From Pseudoflavonifractor sp050943825 (GTDB lineage: Bacteria; Bacillota; Clostridia; Oscillospirales; Oscillospiraceae), in the NCBI RefSeq assembly GCF_050943825.1, contig NZ_JBMNPX010000001.1, forward strand, positions 434,001 through 498,000: a DNA stretch of 64,000 nt, read 5' to 3'. The notes beneath the pieces are model-generated. The model ran no database searches and was not told the DNA's origin. It saw only the letters and a program-made list of their open reading frames with translations. Numbering within the stretch: position 1 is the first letter of the stretch; the number at the start of each line of letters is the position of its first letter. Positions 1 to 6,947 of this stretch are shown one piece after another. A program made the position numbers and the translations under genes.

Positions 1-76
1 GTGGTACCGCAGAGGTCTTCGGCCTTTGTCCCAGAGAACAGAAGTTCTGGGACGAGGGTCTTTTTTGTTGCCTTCT
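1..76 (+). promoter_or_regulatory. T-box riboswitch 3' part (antiterminator/terminator), cut by window edge
   Basis: The window opens inside the T-box core (GTGGTACCGC, positions 1-10), the 14-nt element that pairs with the uncharged tRNA acceptor end. It is followed by a perfect hairpin, GTCCCAGA (29-36) with TCTGGGAC (46-53), and a T-run at 60-66, which is the classical terminator alternative to the T-box antiterminator. Stem I and the specifier codon lie left of the window, so the amino acid cannot be read. Tryptophan is inferred from the trpB-like gene that follows. Confidence 0.82.
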
Positions 77-119
77 CCCAGAACAGCACCAGCAAAAATA
101 CTGAGAAGGAGCGATTACC

Positions 120-1502
120 ATGACAAAGATTCCTCACCGCCTGTACCTCACCGAAGACCAGATGCCCCGCCAGTGGTACAATCTCCGGGCTGACATGAAG
201 GAACAGCCCGATCCCCTTCTGAACCCGGGTACCCTGGAGCCCCTCAAAACCGAGGAACTCTACCCCATCTTCTGTGAAGCCCTGGCCAGGCAGGAGATGG
301 ACGGCCAGACCCGCTACTTTGATATTCCCGAGCCGGTCCGGGAGGTCTACAAGATGTACCGCCCCTCTCCCCTCATCCGGGCCTATAACCTGGAGAAGGC
401 TCTGGGCACCCCCGCGAAAATCTACTACAAGTTCGAAGGCAACAACACCTCCGGCTCCCACAAGCTCAACTCCGCCGTGGCCCAGGCCTACTACGCCAAG
501 GAGCAGGGCATCACCCGGCTCACCACCGAGACCGGCGCCGGCCAGTGGGGCACCGCCCTGGCCGAGGCGTGCAGCTACTTCGGTATTGACCTGGACGTAT
601 TCATGGTCAAGTGCTCCTACGAGCAGAAGCCCTTCCGCAAGGCGGTAATGGGGGTCTTTGACGCCAATGTGACTCCCTCCCCCTCCATGACCACCGAGGC
701 GGGCCGGAAAATCCTGGCCGAGAACCCGGGCACCACCGGCAGCCTGGGCTGCGCCATCTCTGAGGCGGTGGAGTCCGCCGTCTCCACCCCCAACTCCCGG
801 TATGTGCTGGGCAGCGTGCTCAACCAGGTGCTCCTCCACCAGTCCATTATCGGTCTGGAGAGCGCCCTGGCCATGGAGCAGCTGGGCGAGTACCCCGACG
901 TGGTAGTAGGCTGCGCCGGCGGCGGCTCCAACCTGGGCGGCCTCATCGCCCCCTTCATGCGGGATAAGCTGACCGGCGTGAAGAACCCCCGTATTGTGGC
1001 GGTGGAACCTGCCTCCTGCCCCTCCTTTACCCGCGGCAAGTACGCCTATGATTTCTGCGACACCGGCAGGGTCACCCCCATGGCCCGGATGTACACCCTG
1101 GGCAGTGGCTTCATCCCCTCCGCCAGCCACGCCGGCGGCCTGCGCTACCACGGCATGAGTCCCATCCTGTCCAAGCTCTACCACGACGGGTATATGGAGG
1201 CAGTGAGCTATAGGCAGACCGAGGTCTTCGAGGCTGCTGTTCTCTTTGCCAAGCTGGAGACCATCCTCCCCGCCCCCGAGTCGGCCCACGCTATCAAGGG
1301 CGCTCTGGTCGAGGCTATGAAGTGCAGGGAGACCGGCGAAGAAAGGACCATTCTCTTCGGTCTCACCGGCACCGGCTACTTCGACATGACCGCCTATGAG
1401 TCCTACCTCAGCGGCTCCATGAACGACCACGTCCCCACCGATGAAGAGCTCCAGAAGGGCTTCGATACCCTGCCCGACATTCCCCAGAACAAAAACATCT
1501 GA
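120..1502 (+). CDS. trpB: TrpB2-type tryptophan synthase beta chain (PLP-dependent)
   Basis: PLP enzyme that condenses indole with serine to give tryptophan. The length (460 aa), the N-terminal extension and the RYFDIPEP and RPSPLIRA segments match the TrpB2 branch rather than the ~400-aa TrpB1. The PLP lysine is K115 in the SGSHKLN motif, the catalytic glutamate is E137 in ETGAGQWG, and the phosphate loop CAGGGSN lies near residue 266. It stands alone, without trpA or other trp genes, which is common for TrpB2 and suggests indole salvage or an accessory role. The T-box leader just upstream implies induction when a charged tRNA, presumably tRNA-Trp, is scarce. A strong terminator follows directly. 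Confidence 0.93.
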   Translation: MTKIPHRLYLTEDQMPRQWYNLRADMKEQPDPLLNPGTLEPLKTEELYPIFCEALARQEMDGQTRYFDIPEPVREVYKMYRPSPLIRAYNLEKALGTPAKIYYKFEGNNTSGSHKLNSAVAQAYYAKEQGITRLTTETGAGQWGTALAEACSYFGIDLDVFMVKCSYEQKPFRKAVMGVFDANVTPSPSMTTEAGRKILAENPGTTGSLGCAISEAVESAVSTPNSRYVLGSVLNQVLLHQSIIGLESALAMEQLGEYPDVVVGCAGGGSNLGGLIAPFMRDKLTGVKNPRIVAVEPASCPSFTRGKYAYDFCDTGRVTPMARMYTLGSGFIPSASHAGGLRYHGMSPILSKLYHDGYMEAVSYRQTEVFEAAVLFAKLETILPAPESAHAIKGALVEAMKCRETGEERTILFGLTGTGYFDMTAYESYLSGSMNDHVPTDEELQKGFDTLPDIPQNKNI

Positions 1503-1511
1503 GCACAGAAA

Positions 1512-1547
1512 AGCCCCCGGGCCGCTTTGCGGCCCGGGGGCTTTTTA
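1512..1547 (+). terminator. Rho-independent terminator after trpB
   Basis: A 14-bp perfect GC-rich stem (1512-1525 with 1529-1542), TTT loop and a T-run. An A-run on the left side (1508-1512) means it can also serve the Nudix gene arriving from the other strand. Confidence 0.93.
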
Positions 1548-1556
1548 TGTATCATG

Positions 1557-2171
1557 TCAGTCAAATTCCGGCTGCCAGCACTCGTCCTCGGCAGCCCGGT
1601 AGCACATGGCAATCTGCTCCGCCGTTGTCTTGTCCTCACACAGAGGCGGCAGGCTGTCCTGGTCAAACCAGCCGCTGGCCACGGTCTCCAGATTGGCCTG
1701 GAACTCGCCTCCCACCAGCTGGCAGAGGACAAACACCTTGCAGATGCCGTTGAGGAAGGCGGGTGTATTGTGCCGGTTGCGGTCCTGAAGAGCGATAATC
1801 CGCTCCGCCATGACGGCCAGACCGGCCTCCTCCCGGACCTCCTTTTCCGTGTTGTCCCGGATACTCTGATCCACGTCCACCCATCCGCCCGGCAGCGACC
1901 ACAGGCCATTGTTCTCCTGCACCAAGAGAATCTTTCCCTCCTGGAACACAGCCGCCCGGGTCTCCAGCTTGGGGGTCTGGAAGCCTGTCTCACAGCAGAA
2001 CAGCTCCGTCACTTTGCTGAGCGGAATATCAGTCTGATGGCTCACCATCTCGGCGGCAATCTCACGAATGCGCTGAAACCGTTCCAGATCGTAGGGGTCC
2101 TTGGAATAAGTCAGACCAGCCTGGGCCAGAAATTGCAGTTCCCGTGCCCAGTCAATCCATGGTTCGTTCAT
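1557..2171 (-). CDS. NUDIX hydrolase with N-terminal helical domain
   Basis: Predicted nucleoside-diphosphate-X pyrophosphohydrolase (204 aa); the substrate cannot be told, but relatives with this architecture are ADP-ribose or nucleotide-sugar pyrophosphatases. An N-terminal helical region of about 65 residues (Nudix_N_2-like) precedes the Nudix fold. The Nudix box GGWVDVDQSIRDNTEKEVRE (then EAGL) deviates from GX5EX7REUXEEXGU: the first Glu is Gln and the Arg is Lys, while the metal-binding REEAG end is kept. The start at 2171 is chosen because GGGGGA lies 5 nt upstream; an in-frame start 15 codons earlier has no such site. It is monocistronic and convergent with trpB. Confidence 0.85.
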   Translation of the reverse strand: MNEPWIDWARELQFLAQAGLTYSKDPYDLERFQRIREIAAEMVSHQTDIPLSKVTELFCCETGFQTPKLETRAAVFQEGKILLVQENNGLWSLPGGWVDVDQSIRDNTEKEVREEAGLAVMAERIIALQDRNRHNTPAFLNGICKVFVLCQLVGGEFQANLETVASGWFDQDSLPPLCEDKTTAEQIAMCYRAAEDECWQPEFD

Positions 2172-2520
2172 AAAAATCCCCCATTCCGCCGCAATACGCG
2201 GCATCAATAGAATCAATATCCCCCGCAGTGCGCGGGAAGTCCTTCTGCCGCCATTGCCAGCTGTCCCAAAGGGGCAAGGGGCATGCTCTATCTTAGACGA
2301 TATTTCTATACCAACTTTTTCTTATTCTATGATAATACAATCTTCTCGAAATATCTATGTAAAAATCGTCTTAATTTTGGTATTTCGTCGCAATATCTAT
2401 CCCACAGGCATAAAATTTCACAGGTATGGAGTGCTCCGCGATGATAGTCGGGGCTAACGAACATGAATTTTTTGTGTGCAAAGACCGGAACAGCCTAAAT
2501 ACCGGGATTATGAGCATAAC
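2172..2520. other. AT-rich intergenic stretch without a recognisable gene
   Basis: About 350 bp, clearly more AT-rich than its neighbours between 2290 and 2520. It must hold the Nudix promoter, but no hexamer pair with good spacing stands out. I saw no conserved RNA motif and no ORF with a convincing ribosome binding site. The end near 2521 is the dapL terminator. Confidence 0.5.
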
Positions 2521-2554
2521 AAAAAAGAGGCCGGCGCTGAATGCGCCGGCCTCT
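2521..2554 (-). terminator. Terminator of the dapF-dapL transcript
   Basis: An 11-bp perfect stem, GAGGCCGGCGC (2527-2537) with its complement (2543-2553), followed on the minus strand by six Ts (2521-2526). Confidence 0.93.
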
Positions 2555-2567
2555 CTGAGCCGAAAGT

Positions 2568-3785
2568 TTAAAGCACCTTGCGGATCCGCTCCACAGCCTC
2601 CACGGTGGCGTCCGCGCCGCCGAAGGCGGTCAGGCGGATGTATCCCTCGCCGCTGGGGCCGAAGCCGGCGCCGGGGGTAGTGACCACGTTGGCCTGGTGG
2701 AGCAGCTTGTCGAAGAACTCCCAAGAACCCATGCCGTCGGGGGTCTTGGCCCAGACATAGGGGGAGTTCTCGCCGCCGGACACGGTGAGGCCAGCGGCCT
2801 TCAGGCCGTCAAAGATGACCTTGGCGTTGCGCTTGTAGAAGGCAATGTTCTCCATGACCTGAGCGTGTCCCTCGGGGGTGTAGATGGCCGCGGCACCCCG
2901 CTGGACTACGTAGGGCACGCCGTTGAACTTGGTGCACTGGCGGCGGTTCCACAGGGCGTTCAGACTGGCGCCGTCCCGCTCCAGAGCCTTGGGCACCACG
3001 GTGTAGGCGCAGCGGGTGCCGGTGAAGCCGGCAGTCTTGGAGAAGGAGCGGAACTCGATGGCGCAGGTCTTGGCGCCGGGGATCTCGAAGATGGTGTGAG
3101 GGATATCCGGGTCGGAGATGAAGGCTTCATAGGCGGAGTCGAAAAGAATCACGCTGCCGTTGGCGTTGGCCCAGTCCACCCAGGCCTGGAGCTGGGCACG
3201 GGTAGCCACGGCGCCGGTGGGGTTGTTGGGGAAGCAGAGGTAGACCAGGTCGGCCTTCTCCTCAGGGATGGCGGGAGCAAAGCCGTTCTCCGCCACGCAG
3301 GGCATGTAAACCAGGTGGTTCCACATACCGGTGGCCTCGCTGAAGTCACCGGCCCGGCCGGCCATGGCGTTGGTGTCCACATAGACAGGGTACACCGGGT
3401 CGCACACCGCCACCACATTGTCGGTGCCGAAGATATCGCCGATGTTGCCGCAGTCGCTCTTGGCGCCATCGGAGACGAAAATCTCGGAGGGGTCGATCTC
3501 CACGCCCCGGGCGTGGTAGTCGTGGGCGGCAATGGCCTCCCGGAGGAAGTCGTAGCCCTGCTCGGGCCCGTAGCCGTGGAAGCCCTCGGCGGTGGCCATC
3601 TCGTCCACAGCGGCGTGCATGGCGGCGGTGACAGCGGGCACCAGAGGACGGGTCACGTCGCCAATGCCCAGGCGAATGAGCTTCTTGTCCGGGTTGGCGT
3701 CGGCGTACACAGACACCCGGCGGGCGATCTCGGAAAACAGGTAGCTGCCGGGCAGCTTAAGGTAGTTGCGGTTAATGGTGGTCAT
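2568..3785 (-). CDS. dapL: LL-diaminopimelate aminotransferase
   Basis: Converts tetrahydrodipicolinate directly to LL-diaminopimelate using glutamate, the one-step aminotransferase route to lysine and meso-DAP. The 405-aa class I aminotransferase begins with the DapL signature region NRNYLKLPGSYLFSEIA; it shows GIGDVTRPL, the FPNNPTGA cofactor loop and the PLP lysine K250 in SFSKTAGFTG. The start at 3785 is chosen because GGAGG lies six bases upstream; the ATG two codons earlier touches the SD. It lies 115 nt after dapF on the same strand, so the two steps flanking LL-DAP are adjacent. Confidence 0.95.
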   Translation of the reverse strand: MTTINRNYLKLPGSYLFSEIARRVSVYADANPDKKLIRLGIGDVTRPLVPAVTAAMHAAVDEMATAEGFHGYGPEQGYDFLREAIAAHDYHARGVEIDPSEIFVSDGAKSDCGNIGDIFGTDNVVAVCDPVYPVYVDTNAMAGRAGDFSEATGMWNHLVYMPCVAENGFAPAIPEEKADLVYLCFPNNPTGAVATRAQLQAWVDWANANGSVILFDSAYEAFISDPDIPHTIFEIPGAKTCAIEFRSFSKTAGFTGTRCAYTVVPKALERDGASLNALWNRRQCTKFNGVPYVVQRGAAAIYTPEGHAQVMENIAFYKRNAKVIFDGLKAAGLTVSGGENSPYVWAKTPDGMGSWEFFDKLLHQANVVTTPGAGFGPSGEGYIRLTAFGGADATVEAVERIRKVL

Positions 3786-3900
3786 ATGCATCCTCCGTAT
3801 CTGCTCCGCTCCGGGAACCCGGGCGGAAATTTTCTGCTGTAAAGCGCTAGTTTGGCAGACTCTATTGTATCGCTTTTTTCTCCACGGCACAACGGTAATT

Positions 3901-4704
3901 TTACGGTTCCAGGGAAATTTCTCCTTCAAACACCGTCACCGCCGGACCGGTCATGTACAGGTGACGATTCTCCTCCGCCCAGCGGATCTCCAGTTCGCCG
4001 CCGGGCAGGCGGACGGTGGTATGGCGGGACACCAGACCGGCTTGGGTGGCGGCAGTCAGAGCAGCGCAGGCGCCCGTGCCGCAGGCCAGGGTCTCGCCGC
4101 TCCCCCGCTCCCACACACGCACCTTCAGGCCGCCCCGGTCATCCGGCTGGACGAACTCCACGTTCACCCGGTCGGGGAAGGCCGGGTGATGCTCCAGCGC
4201 AGGGCCCAGCTCCGCCAGATTCAGAGTGTCCAGCCTGTCGGAGAACACCACGGCGTGGGGATTGCCCACCGACACAGGGACGGCCTGCCACGTTCTTCCT
4301 ACCGCCATCAGCTTCACCGGCGGCGACAGCTCCGGCCGCCCCATATCCACCAGCACCGACTGCACCAGCCCGTCCCGGAGGAAGAGCTCCAGGTAGCGCA
4401 CCCCGGAGGCGGTCTCCACCGTCAGAAGGGAGGTCTTTCTGGTCAGCCCCTTGTCGTACACATACTTGCCCAGACAGCGGATGCCGTTGCCGCACATGGC
4501 TCCTTCCGACCCATCGGCGTTGAAAATCCGCATGCCGAAGTCCGCCCGCTCCGACGGGCAGATGCAGATCAGTCCGTCTGCTCCTACGCCGAAGTGGCGG
4601 TCAGACAGCCGGACCGCCAGCTCAGGCAGATTGTCCGGCAAGCCGCCGGTACAGTTGAGATACACATAATCATTGCCCAGACCCTGCATTTTGGTAAAGC
4701 GCAT
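3901..4704 (-). CDS. dapF: Diaminopimelate epimerase
   Basis: Interconverts LL- and meso-diaminopimelate, the last step before peptidoglycan cross-linking or lysine. The 267-aa protein shows both catalytic cysteines: C71 in MCGNGIRC and C208 in SGETLACGTGACAA, with the N-terminal GLGNDYVY motif. It is followed by dapL, consistent with the DapL variant of the pathway. A purine-rich SD (GGGGGAGAAGAG) precedes the ATG. A perfect 8-bp hairpin (4724-4743) lies just upstream of that SD and may separate dapF from the preceding ANTAR gene. Confidence 0.96.
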   Translation of the reverse strand: MRFTKMQGLGNDYVYLNCTGGLPDNLPELAVRLSDRHFGVGADGLICICPSERADFGMRIFNADGSEGAMCGNGIRCLGKYVYDKGLTRKTSLLTVETASGVRYLELFLRDGLVQSVLVDMGRPELSPPVKLMAVGRTWQAVPVSVGNPHAVVFSDRLDTLNLAELGPALEHHPAFPDRVNVEFVQPDDRGGLKVRVWERGSGETLACGTGACAALTAATQAGLVSRHTTVRLPGGELEIRWAEENRHLYMTGPAVTVFEGEISLEP

Positions 4705-4723
4705 GGCTCTTCTCCCCCGCCGC

Positions 4724-4743
4724 CCCGCCGGATTTCCGGCGGG
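4724..4743 (-). other. Hairpin just upstream of the dapF SD
   Basis: CCCGCCGG and CCGGCGGG with an ATTT loop. There is no T-run, so it is not a standard terminator; it may stabilise the mRNA end or affect dapF translation. Function is inferred only from position. Confidence 0.45.
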
Positions 4744-4790
4744 ACACCCTGCGGGGGCTGTCCCCCGGAGCGGGGCCGTTCCCCTTATCC

Positions 4791-5333
4791 CTATGCGCCG
4801 CAGTCCTCGCTGAGAACCTGCCGGGCGGTATCCAGCAATCGGGACCCGCTGTCCATGCTCCGCTTCTGGAGATAGCGGTGGGCCTCCTCCTCCGAGATGC
4901 CCCGGCTGGACATCAGAACAGCTTTGGCCTGCTCCACCACCGCCTTCTCCTCCTCGCTGCGGCGGGGACGGCTCATCTTCTCCAGCCGGTGCCCCACCTG
5001 GAGCAGTAGCCGCACCGAGGCAATCAGGTCCCCACGGGACACCGGGGAGGCCAGCTTGAAGATATCGTCGCTCTCACACATCTCCAGCATACTCTGAGCG
5101 GCTATCATCAGCATGGCGCAGGCCGGAGGCAGGTCCTCAAACAGGTGCTCGGCGGACTCGTCATGGAATTTATACCCGCAGACCACAGCGGAGATGCGCT
5201 GTTTGCTCACCACCCGCTTGACCTCAGCGGCGCTGTGGCAGACTATGCAGGAGGCAGTGCCGGAGCTCTCCAGAATCTCCCGGATGCGCCGGCCGCTCTC
5301 CTCTTTGGCAAAGGCCACGATAATCTTTTCCAT
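4791..5333 (-). CDS. ANTAR-domain RNA-binding antiterminator with degenerate receiver
   Basis: A 180-aa protein with an N-terminal receiver-like domain (1-115) and a C-terminal three-helix ANTAR domain (about 125-175, EQAKAVLMSSRGISEEEAHRY then LQKRSMDSGSRLLDTA). ANTAR proteins bind hexaloop RNA hairpins and prevent transcription termination. The receiver has lost its phospho-acceptor: the beta-3 segment reads AVVCGYKFHDES where an Asp-containing loop is expected. The gene lies directly downstream of glnA, whose leader contains an attenuator, so glnA is the natural target (inference). The signal is unknown; it may respond to a ligand or partner instead of phosphorylation. Confidence 0.87.
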   Translation of the reverse strand: MEKIIVAFAKEESGRRIREILESSGTASCIVCHSAAEVKRVVSKQRISAVVCGYKFHDESAEHLFEDLPPACAMLMIAAQSMLEMCESDDIFKLASPVSRGDLIASVRLLLQVGHRLEKMSRPRRSEEEKAVVEQAKAVLMSSRGISEEEAHRYLQKRSMDSGSRLLDTARQVLSEDCGA

Positions 5334-5367
5334 CTTCCGCTCTGCTCCTTCCTGTGAGGAGTATGCG

Positions 5368-5406
5368 CCGGGGGGACGGCGCGTCTGTTCCGCCCCGTCC
5401 CCCCGG
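5368..5406 (-). other. Long GC-rich hairpin between glnA and the ANTAR gene
   Basis: CCGGGGGGACGGCGCG (5368-5383) pairs with 5391-5406 with little interruption. No T-run follows, so I read it as a 3'-end stabiliser or processing site that could set a lower level of the ANTAR cistron than of glnA. This is inference. Confidence 0.5.
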
Positions 5407-5443
5407 TTTTGCCGACAGTGCCGGAGCTGTCATTTGGTTTTGC

Positions 5444-6781
5444 TTAGTAGTTAATAATATACTTCTCCCGCTCCCAGGAGGACACACGGGTACGATATTC
5501 ATCCCACTCTTTTTTCTTGCCCTCAATGTAGTTGTGGGCAACGTGCTCGCCCAGGGTTTCCAGCACCAGAGTGTCCGCCTCCATCAGGCGGATGGCCTCC
5601 TCCAGAGAGTTGGGCAGGCTGGTGATGCCGTGGGCCTTCCGGGTCTCCTCGTCCATGGCGTAGATGTTCTTGGTGATCTCCGCGGGCGGAGTCAGCCCCT
5701 TCTCGATGCCGTCCAGGCCGGCGGCCAGGCACACGGCGAAGGCCAGATAGGGGTTGCAGGCCGGGTCGGGGGAGCGCAGCTCCACCCGGGTGGACTGGCC
5801 GCGGGAGGCGGGGATGCGGATGAGCGCGGAGCGGTTGGAGGCAGACCAGGCCAGATAGCAGGGGGCCTCGTAGCCGGGCACCAGCCGCTTGTAGGAGTTG
5901 ACCAGAGGGTTGGTGATGGCAGCCATGCCGGGCACATGGCGCAGCAGGCCGGCGATGAAGCTGTACGCCTCACGGGACAGGCCCCGCTCGTCGTTGGGAT
6001 CGTAGAACACGTTCTTGCCATCCCGGAACAGGGACATGTTGGTGTGCATGCCGGAGCCGGCCACGCCGAAGATGGGCTTGGGCATGAAGGTGGCGTGGAG
6101 GCCGTTCTTCTGGGCCAGGGTCTTGACCGCCAGCTTGAAGGTCATGATGTTGTCGGCGGCGTGGAGTGCCTCGGCGTACTTAAAGTCGATCTCGTGCTGG
6201 CCCTGGGCGCACTCGTGGTGGCTGGCCTCGATCTCAAAGTCCATCTGCTCCAGGGCCATGCAGATCTCCCGGCGGGTGGACTCGCCATGGTCCAGGGGAC
6301 CCAGGTCGAAGTAGCCCGCCTCGTCGTTGGTCTTGGTGGTGGGCTTGCCCTCGTCGTCGGTCTGGAACAGGAAGAACTCCGCCTCAGGACCCACGTTGAA
6401 GGTGTCAAAGCCCATGTCGTGGGCCTTCTGGATGGCCCGCTTCAGCACGTCCCGGGGGTCGCCCACAAAGGGAGTGCCGTCGGTGTTGTACACGTCGCAG
6501 ATGAGTCGGGCCACCTTGCCGTGGCCGGGCCGCCAGGGGAACACGCGGAAGGTCCGCAGGTCGGGGTAGAGATACTGGTCGGACTCGTCGATACGGACAA
6601 AGCCGTCAATGGAGGAGCCGTCGAACATGCACTGGTTGTTGACCGCCTTCTCAATCTGAGAGGCGGTGATGGCCACGTTCTTCAGCTGGCCGAAGATGTC
6701 CGTGAACTGGAGGCGGATAAACTCGATGTCGTCTTCCCTGACGATGCGAATGATGTCTTCCTTCGTGTGAAGGTGGGTCAT
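5444..6781 (-). CDS. glnA: Glutamine synthetase type I
   Basis: ATP-dependent amidation of glutamate to glutamine, the main ammonium-assimilation step; cytosolic dodecamer. The 445-aa length and gapless core fit the GSI-alpha group of Firmicutes, which are not adenylylated. Visible motifs: MFDGSSIDGFVRIDESD near residue 55, the metal ligands in GPEAEFFLF, NGLHATFMPKP and GSGMHTNMSLF, and the NRSALIRIP segment. The upstream leader holds a strong promoter, a transcription terminator and a hexaloop hairpin, so expression is likely set by antitermination. The ANTAR gene follows on the same strand. Confidence 0.97.
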   Translation of the reverse strand: MTHLHTKEDIIRIVREDDIEFIRLQFTDIFGQLKNVAITASQIEKAVNNQCMFDGSSIDGFVRIDESDQYLYPDLRTFRVFPWRPGHGKVARLICDVYNTDGTPFVGDPRDVLKRAIQKAHDMGFDTFNVGPEAEFFLFQTDDEGKPTTKTNDEAGYFDLGPLDHGESTRREICMALEQMDFEIEASHHECAQGQHEIDFKYAEALHAADNIMTFKLAVKTLAQKNGLHATFMPKPIFGVAGSGMHTNMSLFRDGKNVFYDPNDERGLSREAYSFIAGLLRHVPGMAAITNPLVNSYKRLVPGYEAPCYLAWSASNRSALIRIPASRGQSTRVELRSPDPACNPYLAFAVCLAAGLDGIEKGLTPPAEITKNIYAMDEETRKAHGITSLPNSLEEAIRLMEADTLVLETLGEHVAHNYIEGKKKEWDEYRTRVSSWEREKYIINY

Positions 6782-6834
6782 GGCGTGCGTCCCCTTTCAT
6801 TCTCCAAAAAAATCGTTTTCTCTGTGTTCCGTCG

Positions 6835-6878
6835 AAAAAAGGCGCTCCGATCCCCTGAGGGGCGGAACGCCTTTGTTC
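6835..6878 (-). promoter_or_regulatory. glnA leader attenuator with ANTAR-like hexaloop hairpin
   Basis: Read on the minus strand, a 12-bp terminator stem (6863-6874 with 6838-6849, one G-U pair) encloses a CCCC-TCA-GGGG tip and ends in six Ts (6835-6840). The 5' arm overlaps an alternative hairpin, GAAC-AAAGGC-GTTC (6865-6878), whose six-base loop has A at position 1 and G at position 4, the established ANTAR recognition pattern. The two structures exclude one another. Only one such hairpin fits between the predicted start site and the terminator, whereas characterised ANTAR targets have two. Confidence 0.7.
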
Positions 6879-6893
6879 TCAGCCATTGTTTTG

Positions 6894-6922
6894 AGTATAC
6901 TTACTTCCGGACCGGTTGTCAA
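6894..6922 (-). promoter_or_regulatory. glnA: glnA promoter
   Basis: TTGACA (6917-6922), 17-bp spacer, TATACT (6894-6899). Transcription would start near 6887, about 10 nt before the hexaloop hairpin. Confidence 0.82.
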
Positions 6923-6947
6923 TCGGCAAAATCATCTGGTTTTTCCG

